From positions 2,294,001 through 2,358,000 of the forward strand of contig CAXXSY010000004.1 in assembly GCA_963665015.2 (NCBI GenBank): DNA of 64,000 nucleotides, in the 5' to 3' direction. A program made the translations under genes and the position numbers. Below the pieces are notes generated by a model, which saw only the letters and a program-made list of their open reading frames with translations, was not told the DNA's origin and did no database searches. Shown piece after piece: positions 9,201 to 18,389 of this stretch. Source of the DNA: G963662655 sp963665015. Lineage in GTDB: Bacteria > Cloacimonadota > Cloacimonadia > Cloacimonadales > JAIOQZ01. Numbering within the stretch: the stretch's first letter is position 1; each line of letters opens with the position of its first letter.

Positions 9201-9458
9201 GCCGAACTCAGGTCGGCAATCTCCTTCCCCACGGTCCGCCGAACTCCAGGTCGGCATCTCCTTCCCCACGGTCCGCCGAACTATAGGTCGGCATCTCCTT
9301 CCCCATGGTCCGCCGAACTCCAGGTCGGCAATCTCCTTCCCCACGGTCCGCCGAACTCCAGGTCGGCAATCTCCTTCCCCATGGTCCGCCGAACTCCAGG
9401 TCGGCAATCTTCTTCCCTACGGTCCGCCGAACTCCAGGTCGGCATCTCTTCTCCATCC
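9201..9458. repeat. tandem array of about seven 37/38-bp units with internal palindrome
   Basis: Units start at 9201, 9238, 9275, 9312, 9350, 9388 and 9426 (last one partial). Each begins GCCGAACTCCAGGTCGGC (stem GCCGA/TCGGC) and continues ATCTCCTTCCCC and (A/T)(C/T)GGTCC; the three longer units carry one extra A. There are no unique spacers, so it is not a CRISPR. Reading frames through it on both strands are repeat-derived. The remainder of the 9070-9624 gap (9459-9600) shows no clear feature apart from AT-rich sequence before the next ribosome site. Confidence 0.9.
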
Positions 9459-9624
9459 CGCATATCCTGTTCATCGTGAAAATCCTGCTTCGGACAAACA
9501 GGCGCCGACACCAGCCATAAGAGAATATTAATATCAAATGAATCAAACGCAAACCGATTGTAAGGAATAAATATTGCTACTATTTTAAGATTGCATATAG
9601 CAAACATTCAAACTGGAGGTGAAT

Positions 9625-12471
9625 ATGAGACGCTGTGAAATGTTGATTCTATTGTTGATTCTTGTTACCGGTCTTTTTGCCGAATGCGATGTCCTGTGGC
9701 AGGACAACGGTATTCCGCTGGTAACAAGCCGTGATGTACGATGGTACGGCAATGCGGTCGAACTGCCCGACGGGGGCTCGATCGTCGTCTGGACCGAGCT
9801 GATCACGGAGGACCACGACCTGTTCGGAATGCGTCTGGATTCGGACGGTCAGAAGATGTGGGATGAGCCACGCCTTTTCTTCAATTCGGAGTATCCTATC
9901 TTCGATGAGAAGATCACACTGTCATCGGACGGTTACATCTACATGTCATGGTTTACATACTATGATTACAAGGTAAACCTGAACAAATTCGATCTGGAAG
10001 GTAACACCCTCTGGAATGAATGTTACTCGCAAGAAAGCTATGTTGGCTTCGATGGCGAGCGAGTTAATCGCGACCTGGTCCCGGATCAGGACGGCGGCGT
10101 GTATCTGCTCTGGAAATACGAACATCCGAGCTTCGCGATGCGAATCGCCGATAACGGTACTCCGATGTGGGACAATCCTATACAGCTCTTTGACGGATAC
10201 GACGAACAATCGATCCTGATCAAGCTGGCTATCGAAGACGGACACAACGGATTTATCGTCGGCACGAACTTCTACGCGGGTAGCGGCAACTACACGAACC
10301 TTCTCGAGCGCGTAACTCCGGATGGCGTATCGGCATGGTGCAACGAAATGCCGAACGGCTACGACCCGATGATAAAACAGATTTCCGACAACGAATTCTC
10401 CTTTATCTACACGGAGCACGTCGCGAACAACGAAGACTGCCTGTACCTCTACCGGATCGATCTCGACGGTGAATACGTGAATGCCGAACCGGTATTGATA
10501 GAAGATGGTCTCGATTACAGTATAACTTCCACGATCACCAGCGATGCCGAAGGCAACATCTACGCCGGATGGTCGTACCGGAAAAATTCTGAAAACAACG
10601 TGTCGATCGCCAAGGTCACACCGGACAACCAGACATCCTGGCAATACAACTACACGCCTGATGGGACACGAAGCTATGACATGCGCATCGGGCTGGATTC
10701 TTCCGGGAACATCTACCAGTCGTGGCTCGGATCGTCGGCGAACGGCATCAACATTCTCAAGCTGAATCCGAACGGCGAACTGAGCTGGAGCTCGCAGACC
10801 GCCGGAAACCCGGAAACCTACGAAGGATACATCAATCTGGTCATGAATATCGACGAAGACGACGAAGTCTCGCTTATCTGGGGAGACCGGAGAGACAACC
10901 ATCAAACCATCATCCAGCAAAAGTATCATGCCGATGGCACAACGTATTTCGAAGAAGACGGCGAGGTCGTGCGGCAGAGCTGGGATTGCAGCTTCAACGA
11001 AAGCTATTTTCCCAAAAGTGACGAACCGCTGGACAACCTCTTCTTTGCCTGGACGAATCGCCTCGACGACACCAGCTACATGCAGCGTATCGATATGGAT
11101 GGCAATCTCGACTTCGATGATCCGGGCTTGATGTTCATGACGCAAATGAATTATGAAGACGAAATCGCATCGATCTATCCGGTTGACGATAACTACCTTA
11201 TAACCTGGGTTAACAACGATGAAGACCAGAACCACATGTTCGTCAACACGTTCGATTCGCAGGGTAACCGCTTGTGGGCGGAAGACCTCGAGGTCGAATC
11301 GATCGGAACGGCTTACGATAAGCCTCGTACCGCATATATGGATGGGGTACTCTACATTTACTGGCTCTCCTACACGAGCGGATGGACCGATTGCCTCGAA
11401 GCGCAACGCGTTATCGATGGCGAGCTTGCCTGGGAAACTCCTGTGGTGATCTGCAACAGTCTCGGCACCGGGTATATCAATGTAATCGAAGATTACGTGT
11501 TCTACCATAACGGAAACGAAACATACGCACAGCGTCTCGATGCCGACGGCAACCCATGCGACGGTTTCGGTGCCGAAGGCAGCCGTCTGAACATTGACGG
11601 GCGTCCGAACCCGTTCTGGACGAAGAGCACGGACGAAGGGATCGTCATCGTATGGACCGAATCCTCGAACCCGAGAATGCAGATACTACATGAAAACGGG
11701 ACATCGGAATGGGAGAGCAGCCTGAATCTCTTCCCGAACCAGCTCAGCTATCTGTACCACATTGAGATCACCGACAACGGTGTCTATGTCTTCTATTACT
11801 ATCAGAGTGAATCCATGGTTCAGGCATTCGATTTCGACGGCACCGAGCTATGGGATACGCCCGTTGAGCTCTTCTCCGATATCAACGAGTTTTGCGATAT
11901 CGAGACGACACAGAATGGCTTGCTCATTGCATACACTGTTTACCATACCGATACCGACTATCGTATCGAATTGATGTTGCAACATCTCGACATCTTCGGG
12001 AATTTCTGGAATGAACCGATGAGTATCTGCAACGCGTTCGGCTATCGCTACAACGCAGAAATCACACCGGCGACGAACAACCGCTACTTCGTCACCTGGC
12101 TCGAAGCACGAGATGTCATGCCTAACTATAGCCTGTTCGGTCAGCTCGTCGATTACCAGCCCAACGATAGTGACGAATCGACGAACATCGCCGCGTGGGA
12201 ACCGGATATGAACGTGTATCCGAATCCGTTCAACCCGAAAACGACCGTAAGCTTCTCTCTCGCTTCGGATTCGAAGGTCGAGATGAAAGTCTATAACGTA
12301 AAGGGACAGATGGTACAAAACCTCTGCGACGATGTGCTTCCGGTCGGCAAGCAGCAAATCACCTGGGACGGCACCGACAAGACCCATAAAGCCGTCGCCA
12401 GCGGACTGTACCTGATCAATCTGAACATCAACGGAAAAGATTATCGAAGCAAGGCACTTCTTCTGAAGTAA
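9625..12471 (+). CDS. large secreted protein with sorting-like C-terminal tail (paralog 3 of 4)
   Basis: The product is 948 residues. The ATG at 9625 follows CTGGAGGTGAAT. The signal peptide (MRRCEMLILLLILVTGLFAE) and first 60 residues closely resemble paralog 2 (CDVLWQDNGIPLVTSRDVRW against GEFLWQEGGKPLVTS.DIRW), so these two are the closest pair at the N-terminus. The body has DGxxxWDE-type repeats and the shared KVTPDNQ landmark. The tail has YPNPFNPKT, VYNVKGQMV, WDGTDKTHK and ALLLK. Function unknown; inferred surface-exposed and exported by the tail-dependent route. Confidence 0.85.
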   Translation: MRRCEMLILLLILVTGLFAECDVLWQDNGIPLVTSRDVRWYGNAVELPDGGSIVVWTELITEDHDLFGMRLDSDGQKMWDEPRLFFNSEYPIFDEKITLSSDGYIYMSWFTYYDYKVNLNKFDLEGNTLWNECYSQESYVGFDGERVNRDLVPDQDGGVYLLWKYEHPSFAMRIADNGTPMWDNPIQLFDGYDEQSILIKLAIEDGHNGFIVGTNFYAGSGNYTNLLERVTPDGVSAWCNEMPNGYDPMIKQISDNEFSFIYTEHVANNEDCLYLYRIDLDGEYVNAEPVLIEDGLDYSITSTITSDAEGNIYAGWSYRKNSENNVSIAKVTPDNQTSWQYNYTPDGTRSYDMRIGLDSSGNIYQSWLGSSANGINILKLNPNGELSWSSQTAGNPETYEGYINLVMNIDEDDEVSLIWGDRRDNHQTIIQQKYHADGTTYFEEDGEVVRQSWDCSFNESYFPKSDEPLDNLFFAWTNRLDDTSYMQRIDMDGNLDFDDPGLMFMTQMNYEDEIASIYPVDDNYLITWVNNDEDQNHMFVNTFDSQGNRLWAEDLEVESIGTAYDKPRTAYMDGVLYIYWLSYTSGWTDCLEAQRVIDGELAWETPVVICNSLGTGYINVIEDYVFYHNGNETYAQRLDADGNPCDGFGAEGSRLNIDGRPNPFWTKSTDEGIVIVWTESSNPRMQILHENGTSEWESSLNLFPNQLSYLYHIEITDNGVYVFYYYQSESMVQAFDFDGTELWDTPVELFSDINEFCDIETTQNGLLIAYTVYHTDTDYRIELMLQHLDIFGNFWNEPMSICNAFGYRYNAEITPATNNRYFVTWLEARDVMPNYSLFGQLVDYQPNDSDESTNIAAWEPDMNVYPNPFNPKTTVSFSLASDSKVEMKVYNVKGQMVQNLCDDVLPVGKQQITWDGTDKTHKAVASGLYLINLNINGKDYRSKALLLK

Positions 12472-12498
12472 TGCCATAAACGCTATGCGAGTATGTGA

Positions 12499-15420
12499 AT
12501 GAAAAGAACCGCAACCTTGATTCTTCTGGTGCTATCATGCGCATTGCTCGCATCGGAAAGCTTACTCTGGCAGGATGGCGGGATTCCGCTGTACACCAAC
12601 AACTACGTTGAGTACAGCGGATCCTGTCTCCAGCACGAGGACGGCAGCTTCATGCTCCTCTGGTCGGAGAACATCACCGGCTACAGCAACCTTCAAACCA
12701 TGCGAATCGACTCTTCCGGCAACCAATTGTGGGATGAGCCGCGAGCCGTCACCGACGACATATGGGTACCCAATTCCACGCACATGATCGGGACAAGCGA
12801 CGGGGATCTCCTTATTGTCTGGTATCACCACGATTCCAATTCGGATTTTTTCTGCCACGCAATGAAAATCAACTGGGACGCCACGCCGCTATGGGATCAA
12901 CCGGTGGAAATCACCGACAACTATGAGACCAAGTATCCCGCACTCGAATGCTTCCCCGATTCGAACGGCGGCGCGTATGTCCTGTGGAACGAGTCGTACA
13001 ACAACTACCCGAATCAGTATGTTCAGCACATCGATGCCGATGGCGAACTGGATTGGGAGGATGGCGCGGTCGAGCTCTTTCCTTCGTACTACAACGTCGG
13101 CGGAATGTTTAGTATCTGCGCCGATGGACAGGGCGGTATCATCGTTAGCTCCGTTGCCGAACGAGCGGAAGACTATTCCCTGCAAACCCTGGTCCAGCGC
13201 GTCACGCCGGATGCCGAAACGCCCTGGGGCGATAACGGGTACATCTGCCTGAACGAAATCCACTACTACTGGGATTTTATCGCCGAAATCCAGCAAACGG
13301 ACGACGACGAGTATGCACTGTTTTCGACGTGGAGCGATTCGACCGGCACCGGATTCCGCATGCACAGGCTGAACCGCGACGGAGAGATTCTGGACGAAAG
13401 TAACTACCCGCTGGAATACGCCTTCGACAGCAGAAATCGGTTCCGTGCAGATTGCGACAGTGAGCACAATCTGATCATCGGATGGGCAGAAAAATCCGGG
13501 AACTATTGCAGAATTCAAATCGGTAAAATAACCCCGGACAACGTCTTGCACTGGTATTCGGACGAGGAAGTCGGGAACGCGGGTATTTTGGGCGGCGTTC
13601 TGAGCATGGAACTCACGCTCGACGAAAACGACAATATTTACCAATCCTGGATCCTTTACGATTACAACTCGAGATCGCTCTGGATTCAGAAATACGATCA
13701 CGACGGCAATCCGCTCTGGGAAGAGGATGGCACATTCGTAATCGACAACGTCGATAGCATCTCGGGGACATCCATGAACTACTCCGATGGATCAAGCACG
13801 TTGTTCTGGATGGACGATCGCACCGGTATGTCGAGTATTTACTGCCAATCGTTCGACAGTTCGGGCTCAACGCTCTTCGGGGACGAAGGCATCCCCATTC
13901 GGCAGGGATGGGAAAGTTCGGGGCCAACCGCGCTGCACTCGGATGCCGGAAACGCCGGACAGGACTATCTCTATTTTGCCTGGGTGAACAACTACGACCA
14001 CTCCTGCTACCTGCAATGTATCGATATGAACGGCAACTTCACCATGCCCGACAACGGAAGGATATTTCTCGACAATTCCCGCTATTCATACGTATTGCAC
14101 GCAGTCGAGAACATCGACGACGACGTCTATATCGTATGGACCCAAACCGGAGACCTGTTTACCTCCACACGCATGAACCGGTTCGATACACAGGGAAATC
14201 GCGTGTGGGATCAGGACCTCGTCGTGTACGAGACCGAGACGTACGGCGACGTGTCTTTCTCGAACGTGACCGTGGGGAAATACCTCGACGACCTGATGAT
14301 CGGCTGGGAAGAATCGATTCACTACTTCGAAAGGGTAAGGCTGCAAAGGGTGTCCGACGGGCAACTCGCCTGGGGCGAACCGGCCAGGATCGGCGAAGAA
14401 TCTGTGCACAATCTCAATCTCATGAAGATCGTCGATAACTACGTTGTCTGGCTGGACAACATATATCGCGTCCTGCGTATTGCGGACGACGGCACCCCAT
14501 GCGAAGGTTGGGAACTGGAAGGAACCCGTATTACCAGCATCAACGGCAGCCACAACGACTGGCACTATTTCAATACGGAGAGCGGACTCGTGCTCGTCTG
14601 GTCCCTGGATAACGGCGTAACGGACACAATTCGGCTACAGCTCGTCTATCGGGACGGCACCACGGAGTGGATCAACAGCTACGCGATCGAGATAGCCGAA
14701 AGCGTCTATAACACCTGCGCGACGGTCGATGGCAAAGAGCTGTATGTCGGCTGGAACAACGGTTACGTCAATCTCGCCGCCTTCAGTCTCGGTGGCGACG
14801 CGCTGTGGGATTCCACCATCGTCATCGAAGAGAACTGGCGTCTGACCGATCTGCAAACCACGCCGGACGGCCTGCTCTTCTCGTACTACTACAGCAACAG
14901 CGGTTATTACCAGACCGATGTCGGAATGCAACACTTGTCGATGGACGGCGAAACATGGAACGAGCCACTGACGGTCTGTGATGCGCAAAATCCGCAGACC
15001 AATCTCGATATCCTGAAGGCCGAGAATGATCGATATTTCCTTACATGGCTGGACAACCGCGATGGAGTCGGTGGCTACACGCCCTACATGCAGATGTTCG
15101 ACTATCAGGCCACCGGAACCGACGGGCAATCCAATACCCCTGCGTGGGATGCGGGATTGCAAGTAACACCCAATCCGTTCAACCCGGAGACCACCGTACG
15201 TTTCTCGTTACTGAAGAACGCCAACGTCAATCTCAGTATCTATAACACGAAAGGACAACTGGTGCGCAAGCTGTATGATGGTTTGATGCCTGCCGGAAAC
15301 CACGGAATCCCATGGGACGGAACCGACCGATATCAAAAGCCGGTCGCGACCGGCGTCTATCTGATCAACCTGGACATCGACGGAACCAATTACCGAAGCA
15401 AATCCCTGCTGTTGAAATAA
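12499..15420 (+). CDS. large secreted protein with sorting-like C-terminal tail (paralog 4 of 4)
   Basis: The product is 973 residues from the ATG at 12499, only 27 bases after paralog 3, with a weak ribosome site. The signal peptide is MKRTATLILLVLSCALLAS. The N-terminal domain starts ESLLWQDGGIPLYTNNYVEY, and KITPDNVLHW marks the same central position as in the others. The tail (TPNPFNPET, IYNTKGQLVRKL, WDGTDRYQK, SLLLK) is the most diverged of the four. A long perfect hairpin 86 bases downstream can end transcription of the cluster. Function unknown. Confidence 0.85.
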   Translation: MKRTATLILLVLSCALLASESLLWQDGGIPLYTNNYVEYSGSCLQHEDGSFMLLWSENITGYSNLQTMRIDSSGNQLWDEPRAVTDDIWVPNSTHMIGTSDGDLLIVWYHHDSNSDFFCHAMKINWDATPLWDQPVEITDNYETKYPALECFPDSNGGAYVLWNESYNNYPNQYVQHIDADGELDWEDGAVELFPSYYNVGGMFSICADGQGGIIVSSVAERAEDYSLQTLVQRVTPDAETPWGDNGYICLNEIHYYWDFIAEIQQTDDDEYALFSTWSDSTGTGFRMHRLNRDGEILDESNYPLEYAFDSRNRFRADCDSEHNLIIGWAEKSGNYCRIQIGKITPDNVLHWYSDEEVGNAGILGGVLSMELTLDENDNIYQSWILYDYNSRSLWIQKYDHDGNPLWEEDGTFVIDNVDSISGTSMNYSDGSSTLFWMDDRTGMSSIYCQSFDSSGSTLFGDEGIPIRQGWESSGPTALHSDAGNAGQDYLYFAWVNNYDHSCYLQCIDMNGNFTMPDNGRIFLDNSRYSYVLHAVENIDDDVYIVWTQTGDLFTSTRMNRFDTQGNRVWDQDLVVYETETYGDVSFSNVTVGKYLDDLMIGWEESIHYFERVRLQRVSDGQLAWGEPARIGEESVHNLNLMKIVDNYVVWLDNIYRVLRIADDGTPCEGWELEGTRITSINGSHNDWHYFNTESGLVLVWSLDNGVTDTIRLQLVYRDGTTEWINSYAIEIAESVYNTCATVDGKELYVGWNNGYVNLAAFSLGGDALWDSTIVIEENWRLTDLQTTPDGLLFSYYYSNSGYYQTDVGMQHLSMDGETWNEPLTVCDAQNPQTNLDILKAENDRYFLTWLDNRDGVGGYTPYMQMFDYQATGTDGQSNTPAWDAGLQVTPNPFNPETTVRFSLLKNANVNLSIYNTKGQLVRKLYDGLMPAGNHGIPWDGTDRYQKPVATGVYLINLDIDGTNYRSKSLLLK

Positions 15421-15462
15421 TTCCTGCTTTGTTTTATAAGGCTATTTGTCGCTAACATCATT

Positions 15463-15598
15463 AGCCCATGGTGTGAACCATGGGTTTCACGAAAAAACGT
15501 GCGACAGAAAATCCGCCAATCATCTTCCGTGGAAGATGATTGGCGGATTTTCTTTTCTCGGGGAGGCAATCTATTACCCATGGTTCACACCATGGGCT
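15463..15598. repeat. nested palindromic repeat element, copy 1
   Basis: Outer arms of 22 bp (15463-15484 and 15577-15598) are perfect reverse complements. Each outer arm is itself a hairpin, CCCATGG-TGTGAA-CCATGGG. In the middle sits a 23-bp perfect hairpin (15506-15553). The same three-part architecture recurs at 24392-24535 beside a Y1 transposase, which suggests a REP-like or IS200-derived non-autonomous element. Confidence 0.85.
15506..15553. terminator. perfect 23-bp hairpin between convergent genes (bidirectional terminator)
   Basis: Arms 15506-15528 and 15531-15553 pair perfectly around a 2-base loop (GT). The outer end is A-rich on the left (AGAAAAT) and T-rich on the right (ATTTTCTTTTCT), so it can act as a terminator in both directions. 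It lies between paralog 4 (plus) and the yifB-like gene (minus), which converge here. Confidence 0.65.
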
Positions 15599-15665
15599 TT
15601 ATCGATGAAATTGATGCCCGGAAACTTAGCGATGACAGAAATGAAAGACGATTTTTACCGCTATC

Positions 15666-17207
15666 CTATTCCACGAACTTCCTGTCCATGCTGCGATACT
15701 GCACGGCTTCGCTGAGATGGGTGCTGTTGATCGATTCCGCGCCGTCCATATCGGCAATGGTACGCGAGACCTTCAGGATGCGATCGAAGGCACGCGCGGA
15801 GAGCCCGAGCCGATCCACCGCCTTTCGCAACAGCAATCTGCCCTGATCGTCGATGACGCAATGCTTACGGATCATCTTCGAATTCATACGCGAATTGCAG
15901 AAGACGTCGGTCCCGGCGAATCGCTGAAGCTGAATCTTGCGCGCCCTGTTCACCCGCTGCCGTATTTCCTCCGATTTCTCTCCCGTCGGCATCGAGCTCA
16001 GCTCCTCGTACTTGACCGCAGGCACCTCGATATGGATGTCGATACGGTCGAGCAGCGGACCCGAGATACGCGAGCGATATCGCTGGATGCTGCTGATGGG
16101 GCACGTGCAGGTGTGACCCGGGATCGAATTGCCGTAGTAGCCGCAGGGGCATGGATTCATCGACGCGACCATCATGAAGCTCGCCGGAAACGCCAGGCTC
16201 TGCGTGGCGCGCGTTATCGTGACGACGCCATCCTCCAGCGGCTGACGAAGCACTTCCAGCACCGATTTCTTGAACTCGGGCAGTTCGTCCAGAAACAGCA
16301 CGCCGTTGTGCGCGAGCGAGACCTCGCCCGGCTTGGGATAGCTGCCGCCGCCGATCAGCCCGACATCACTGATGGTGTGATGCGGCGAGCGATACGGTCT
16401 CTCGGAGATGATCCCTTTGCGGTTCGCGGTCATGAAGCCGGCGACGGAATGGATTTTCGTGGTTTCGAGCGCCTCCTCGAGCGTAAGGTCAGGCAGGATG
16501 GTGGGAAGTCTGCGCGCGAGCATGGTCTTGCCGGAGCCGGGTGGTCCGATCATGAGCAGATTGTGTCCACCCGCGGCAGCGATCTCGAGCGCACGCTTTA
16601 CATGGAACTGCCCCTTGACGTCGAACATATCGACCGCGCTGACATTCAGCGTGGAGAAAATCTTGCTCCGATCGACTTTCGTCGGCTGGATATCGATGAC
16701 GTTCTCCAGGAAATCGACCGTTTCGTTGAGCGAATCGACCGGATACACCTCCAGTTCGTCGATGATCGCCGCCTCTTCCGCGTTGTCGCGCGGCACGATG
16801 AGTCGCTTCATGCCGTCCTTCCAGCACCCGAGCGCAATCGGCAGGATGCCCCTGACCGCGCGTACCTCGCCGTCCAGAGACATCTCCCCCACGATCACTG
16901 TGTCCTCCAGGTGCTCCGACTTGATCTGCTTCGACGCGGAAAGGATCGCCACCGCCATCGGAAGATCGAACGACACGCCCTCCTTGCGAACATCCGCCGG
17001 AGCCAGGTTCACCGTATAATTCCACGAAACGAACTTGAATCCGCAGTTCTTGATAGCAGCGGACACCCGGTCACGGCTCTCTTTCACCGAGTTGGACGGC
17101 AGCCCGACCACGGAAAATTTGCTGATCCCGCCCTTGATATCGGCTTCGACGGATACGTATTCGGCATTGATTCCCTGAATTGCATACGAAACGGTTTTCC
17201 CAAACAT
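15666..17207 (-). CDS. yifB: YifB/ComM family Mg-chelatase-like AAA+ ATPase
   Basis: About 513 residues with three recognisable parts: an N-terminal Lon-protease-like S5 domain (ISKFSVVGLPSNSVKESRDRV), a central AAA+ chelatase domain with Walker A GPPGSGKTML and DELPEF in the Walker B region, and a C-terminal Mg-chelatase-like domain (RFAGTDVFCNSRM). ComM proteins are DNA branch-migration helicases that aid natural transformation and recombination. AAAGGAGAC precedes two adjacent ATGs; the second, at 17207, has the better spacing (five bases), so I chose it over 17210. It lies downstream of ltaE on the same strand across a 160-base gap that contains a structured repeat. Confidence 0.9.
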   Translation of the reverse strand: MFGKTVSYAIQGINAEYVSVEADIKGGISKFSVVGLPSNSVKESRDRVSAAIKNCGFKFVSWNYTVNLAPADVRKEGVSFDLPMAVAILSASKQIKSEHLEDTVIVGEMSLDGEVRAVRGILPIALGCWKDGMKRLIVPRDNAEEAAIIDELEVYPVDSLNETVDFLENVIDIQPTKVDRSKIFSTLNVSAVDMFDVKGQFHVKRALEIAAAGGHNLLMIGPPGSGKTMLARRLPTILPDLTLEEALETTKIHSVAGFMTANRKGIISERPYRSPHHTISDVGLIGGGSYPKPGEVSLAHNGVLFLDELPEFKKSVLEVLRQPLEDGVVTITRATQSLAFPASFMMVASMNPCPCGYYGNSIPGHTCTCPISSIQRYRSRISGPLLDRIDIHIEVPAVKYEELSSMPTGEKSEEIRQRVNRARKIQLQRFAGTDVFCNSRMNSKMIRKHCVIDDQGRLLLRKAVDRLGLSARAFDRILKVSRTIADMDGAESINSTHLSEAVQYRSMDRKFVE

Positions 17208-17328
17208 CATGTCTCCTTTCGGATAATAATGTGCTCGATTACGTAAAATATCGTCAATGAAAAAACGGAAACGAGATGATTTTTGTTAATATCCAAAGAT
17301 ATGATGCCGAGTACGCAATGACGATCAC

Positions 17329-17381
17329 GATATCAACATTCGGAAGACCTCGCTTCGCTCGGAAATTCAGAAGTTGATATC
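17329..17381. repeat. dispersed 52-53-bp structured repeat, copy 1
   Basis: The core reads AACATTCGGAAG ... ATTCAGAAGTT and is enclosed by copy-specific arms GATATCAAC (17329-17337) and GTTGATATC (17373-17381). It overlaps the last codons of the threonine aldolase gene, so the right arm is coding. Two further copies are at 26339-26390 and 59369-59420, with different but still complementary arms. Confidence 0.6.
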
Positions 17382-18389
17382 GGAGAGCAGCTCCACAAAT
17401 CGGTCGATATCGGACTCGGTCGTGTCCCAGGAAGTCATCCAGCGCACCTCGGAAGCCATCTCGTCCCAGACGTAGAAGAAGGTCTCTTCCTGAAGCGCCT
17501 CGATCGACTCTCGTGGAATTCGCGCAAACACGGCATTAACCTCCACCGGTCGCGTGATCTCCACATGCGGTATGGTCGAAACCTTCTCCGCGAGATAGCG
17601 CGCCATGCGGTTGGCGTTTTCCGCGTTGCGCTTCCACATATCCGTTCCGAACAGCGCCAGAAACTGTGCCGAGATGAAGCGCATCTTGGAAGCGAGCTGC
17701 ATCGACTGCTTGCGAACGTATTTGAAATCCTCCGACGTGTGCGGCAGGAAGAACACGATCGCCTCACCGTACATCATACCGTTCTTGGTTCCGCCGAACG
17801 AGAGGATATCGACCCCGCAGTCGCGCGTCATCTGCCGGAAATCGCATCCGAGCGCGGCGGCGGCGTTTCCGATCCGTGCGCCATCCACATGCAGCAGCAG
17901 GTCGTGCTCGTGCGCAAACCGGCTAATGGCTTTGATTTCGTCGAGCTGATAGAGCGTGCCGAGTTCGGTGGGCTGCGTGATCGAGATAATCCGCGGCTGT
18001 ACGTGGTGCTCGAAGCCAACCTCGGTGAGAAGTGGCGGGATATCTTCGAGGCGAATTTTACCGTCGTGGCTGGGCACGGTCAGCAGCTTGCAGCCGGTGA
18101 ATTTCTCCGGCGCGCCGCATTCATCGACCTGCATGTGCGCAGTACCGGCGCAGATCACAGCCTGCCATGATTTGCAGACCGACTGCACGGACAGCGTGTT
18201 CGCGGCGGTTCCGGTAAAAACGAACCAGGTCATGACATCGTCTCCGAACATCGCGCGGAACATCTCCATCGCCTGCTGTGTATAAGCGTCGTCTCCGTAC
18301 GATACGGCGTGATCCCGATTGGCGTCCTGCATCGCCTCAAAAACCTCGGGATGCACCCCCGAAGCGTTGTCGCTGGCAAACATCCTCAT
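17367..18389 (-). CDS. ltaE: low-specificity L-threonine aldolase (PLP enzyme)
   Basis: This fold-type I PLP enzyme cleaves L-threonine or allo-threonine to glycine and acetaldehyde. The protein is 340 residues, the usual size. Typical features are the N-terminus FASDNASGVHPEVFEAM, the HVDGARIGNAAAALG segment that contacts the cofactor, and the PLP lysine in SFGGTKNG (about K202). The ATG overlaps the stop of the upstream membrane-protein gene (ATGA), so the two are translationally coupled. Another threonine-related enzyme, a threonine synthase-like protein, is 42 kb away in this window. Confidence 0.9.
   Translation of the reverse strand: MRMFASDNASGVHPEVFEAMQDANRDHAVSYGDDAYTQQAMEMFRAMFGDDVMTWFVFTGTAANTLSVQSVCKSWQAVICAGTAHMQVDECGAPEKFTGCKLLTVPSHDGKIRLEDIPPLLTEVGFEHHVQPRIISITQPTELGTLYQLDEIKAISRFAHEHDLLLHVDGARIGNAAAALGCDFRQMTRDCGVDILSFGGTKNGMMYGEAIVFFLPHTSEDFKYVRKQSMQLASKMRFISAQFLALFGTDMWKRNAENANRMARYLAEKVSTIPHVEITRPVEVNAVFARIPRESIEALQEETFFYVWDEMASEVRWMTSWDTTESDIDRFVELLSDINF

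Noticed and set aside
9201..9458. CRISPR array.
   Set aside because: Units are directly adjacent, with no unique spacers and no cas genes nearby.
9135..9607. Several open frames on both strands over the 37/38-bp array, encoding repeated PSPRSAELQVG-like or RRTVGKE-like peptides.
   Set aside because: They arise from a GC-rich tandem repeat with no stops; no ribosome site, no known domain, and frames exist on both strands.
15717..17246. A 509-residue plus-strand frame opposite yifB.
   Set aside because: It is the mirror of a well-supported AAA+ gene in the other strand, and its Arg/His-rich content is typical of a shadow frame.
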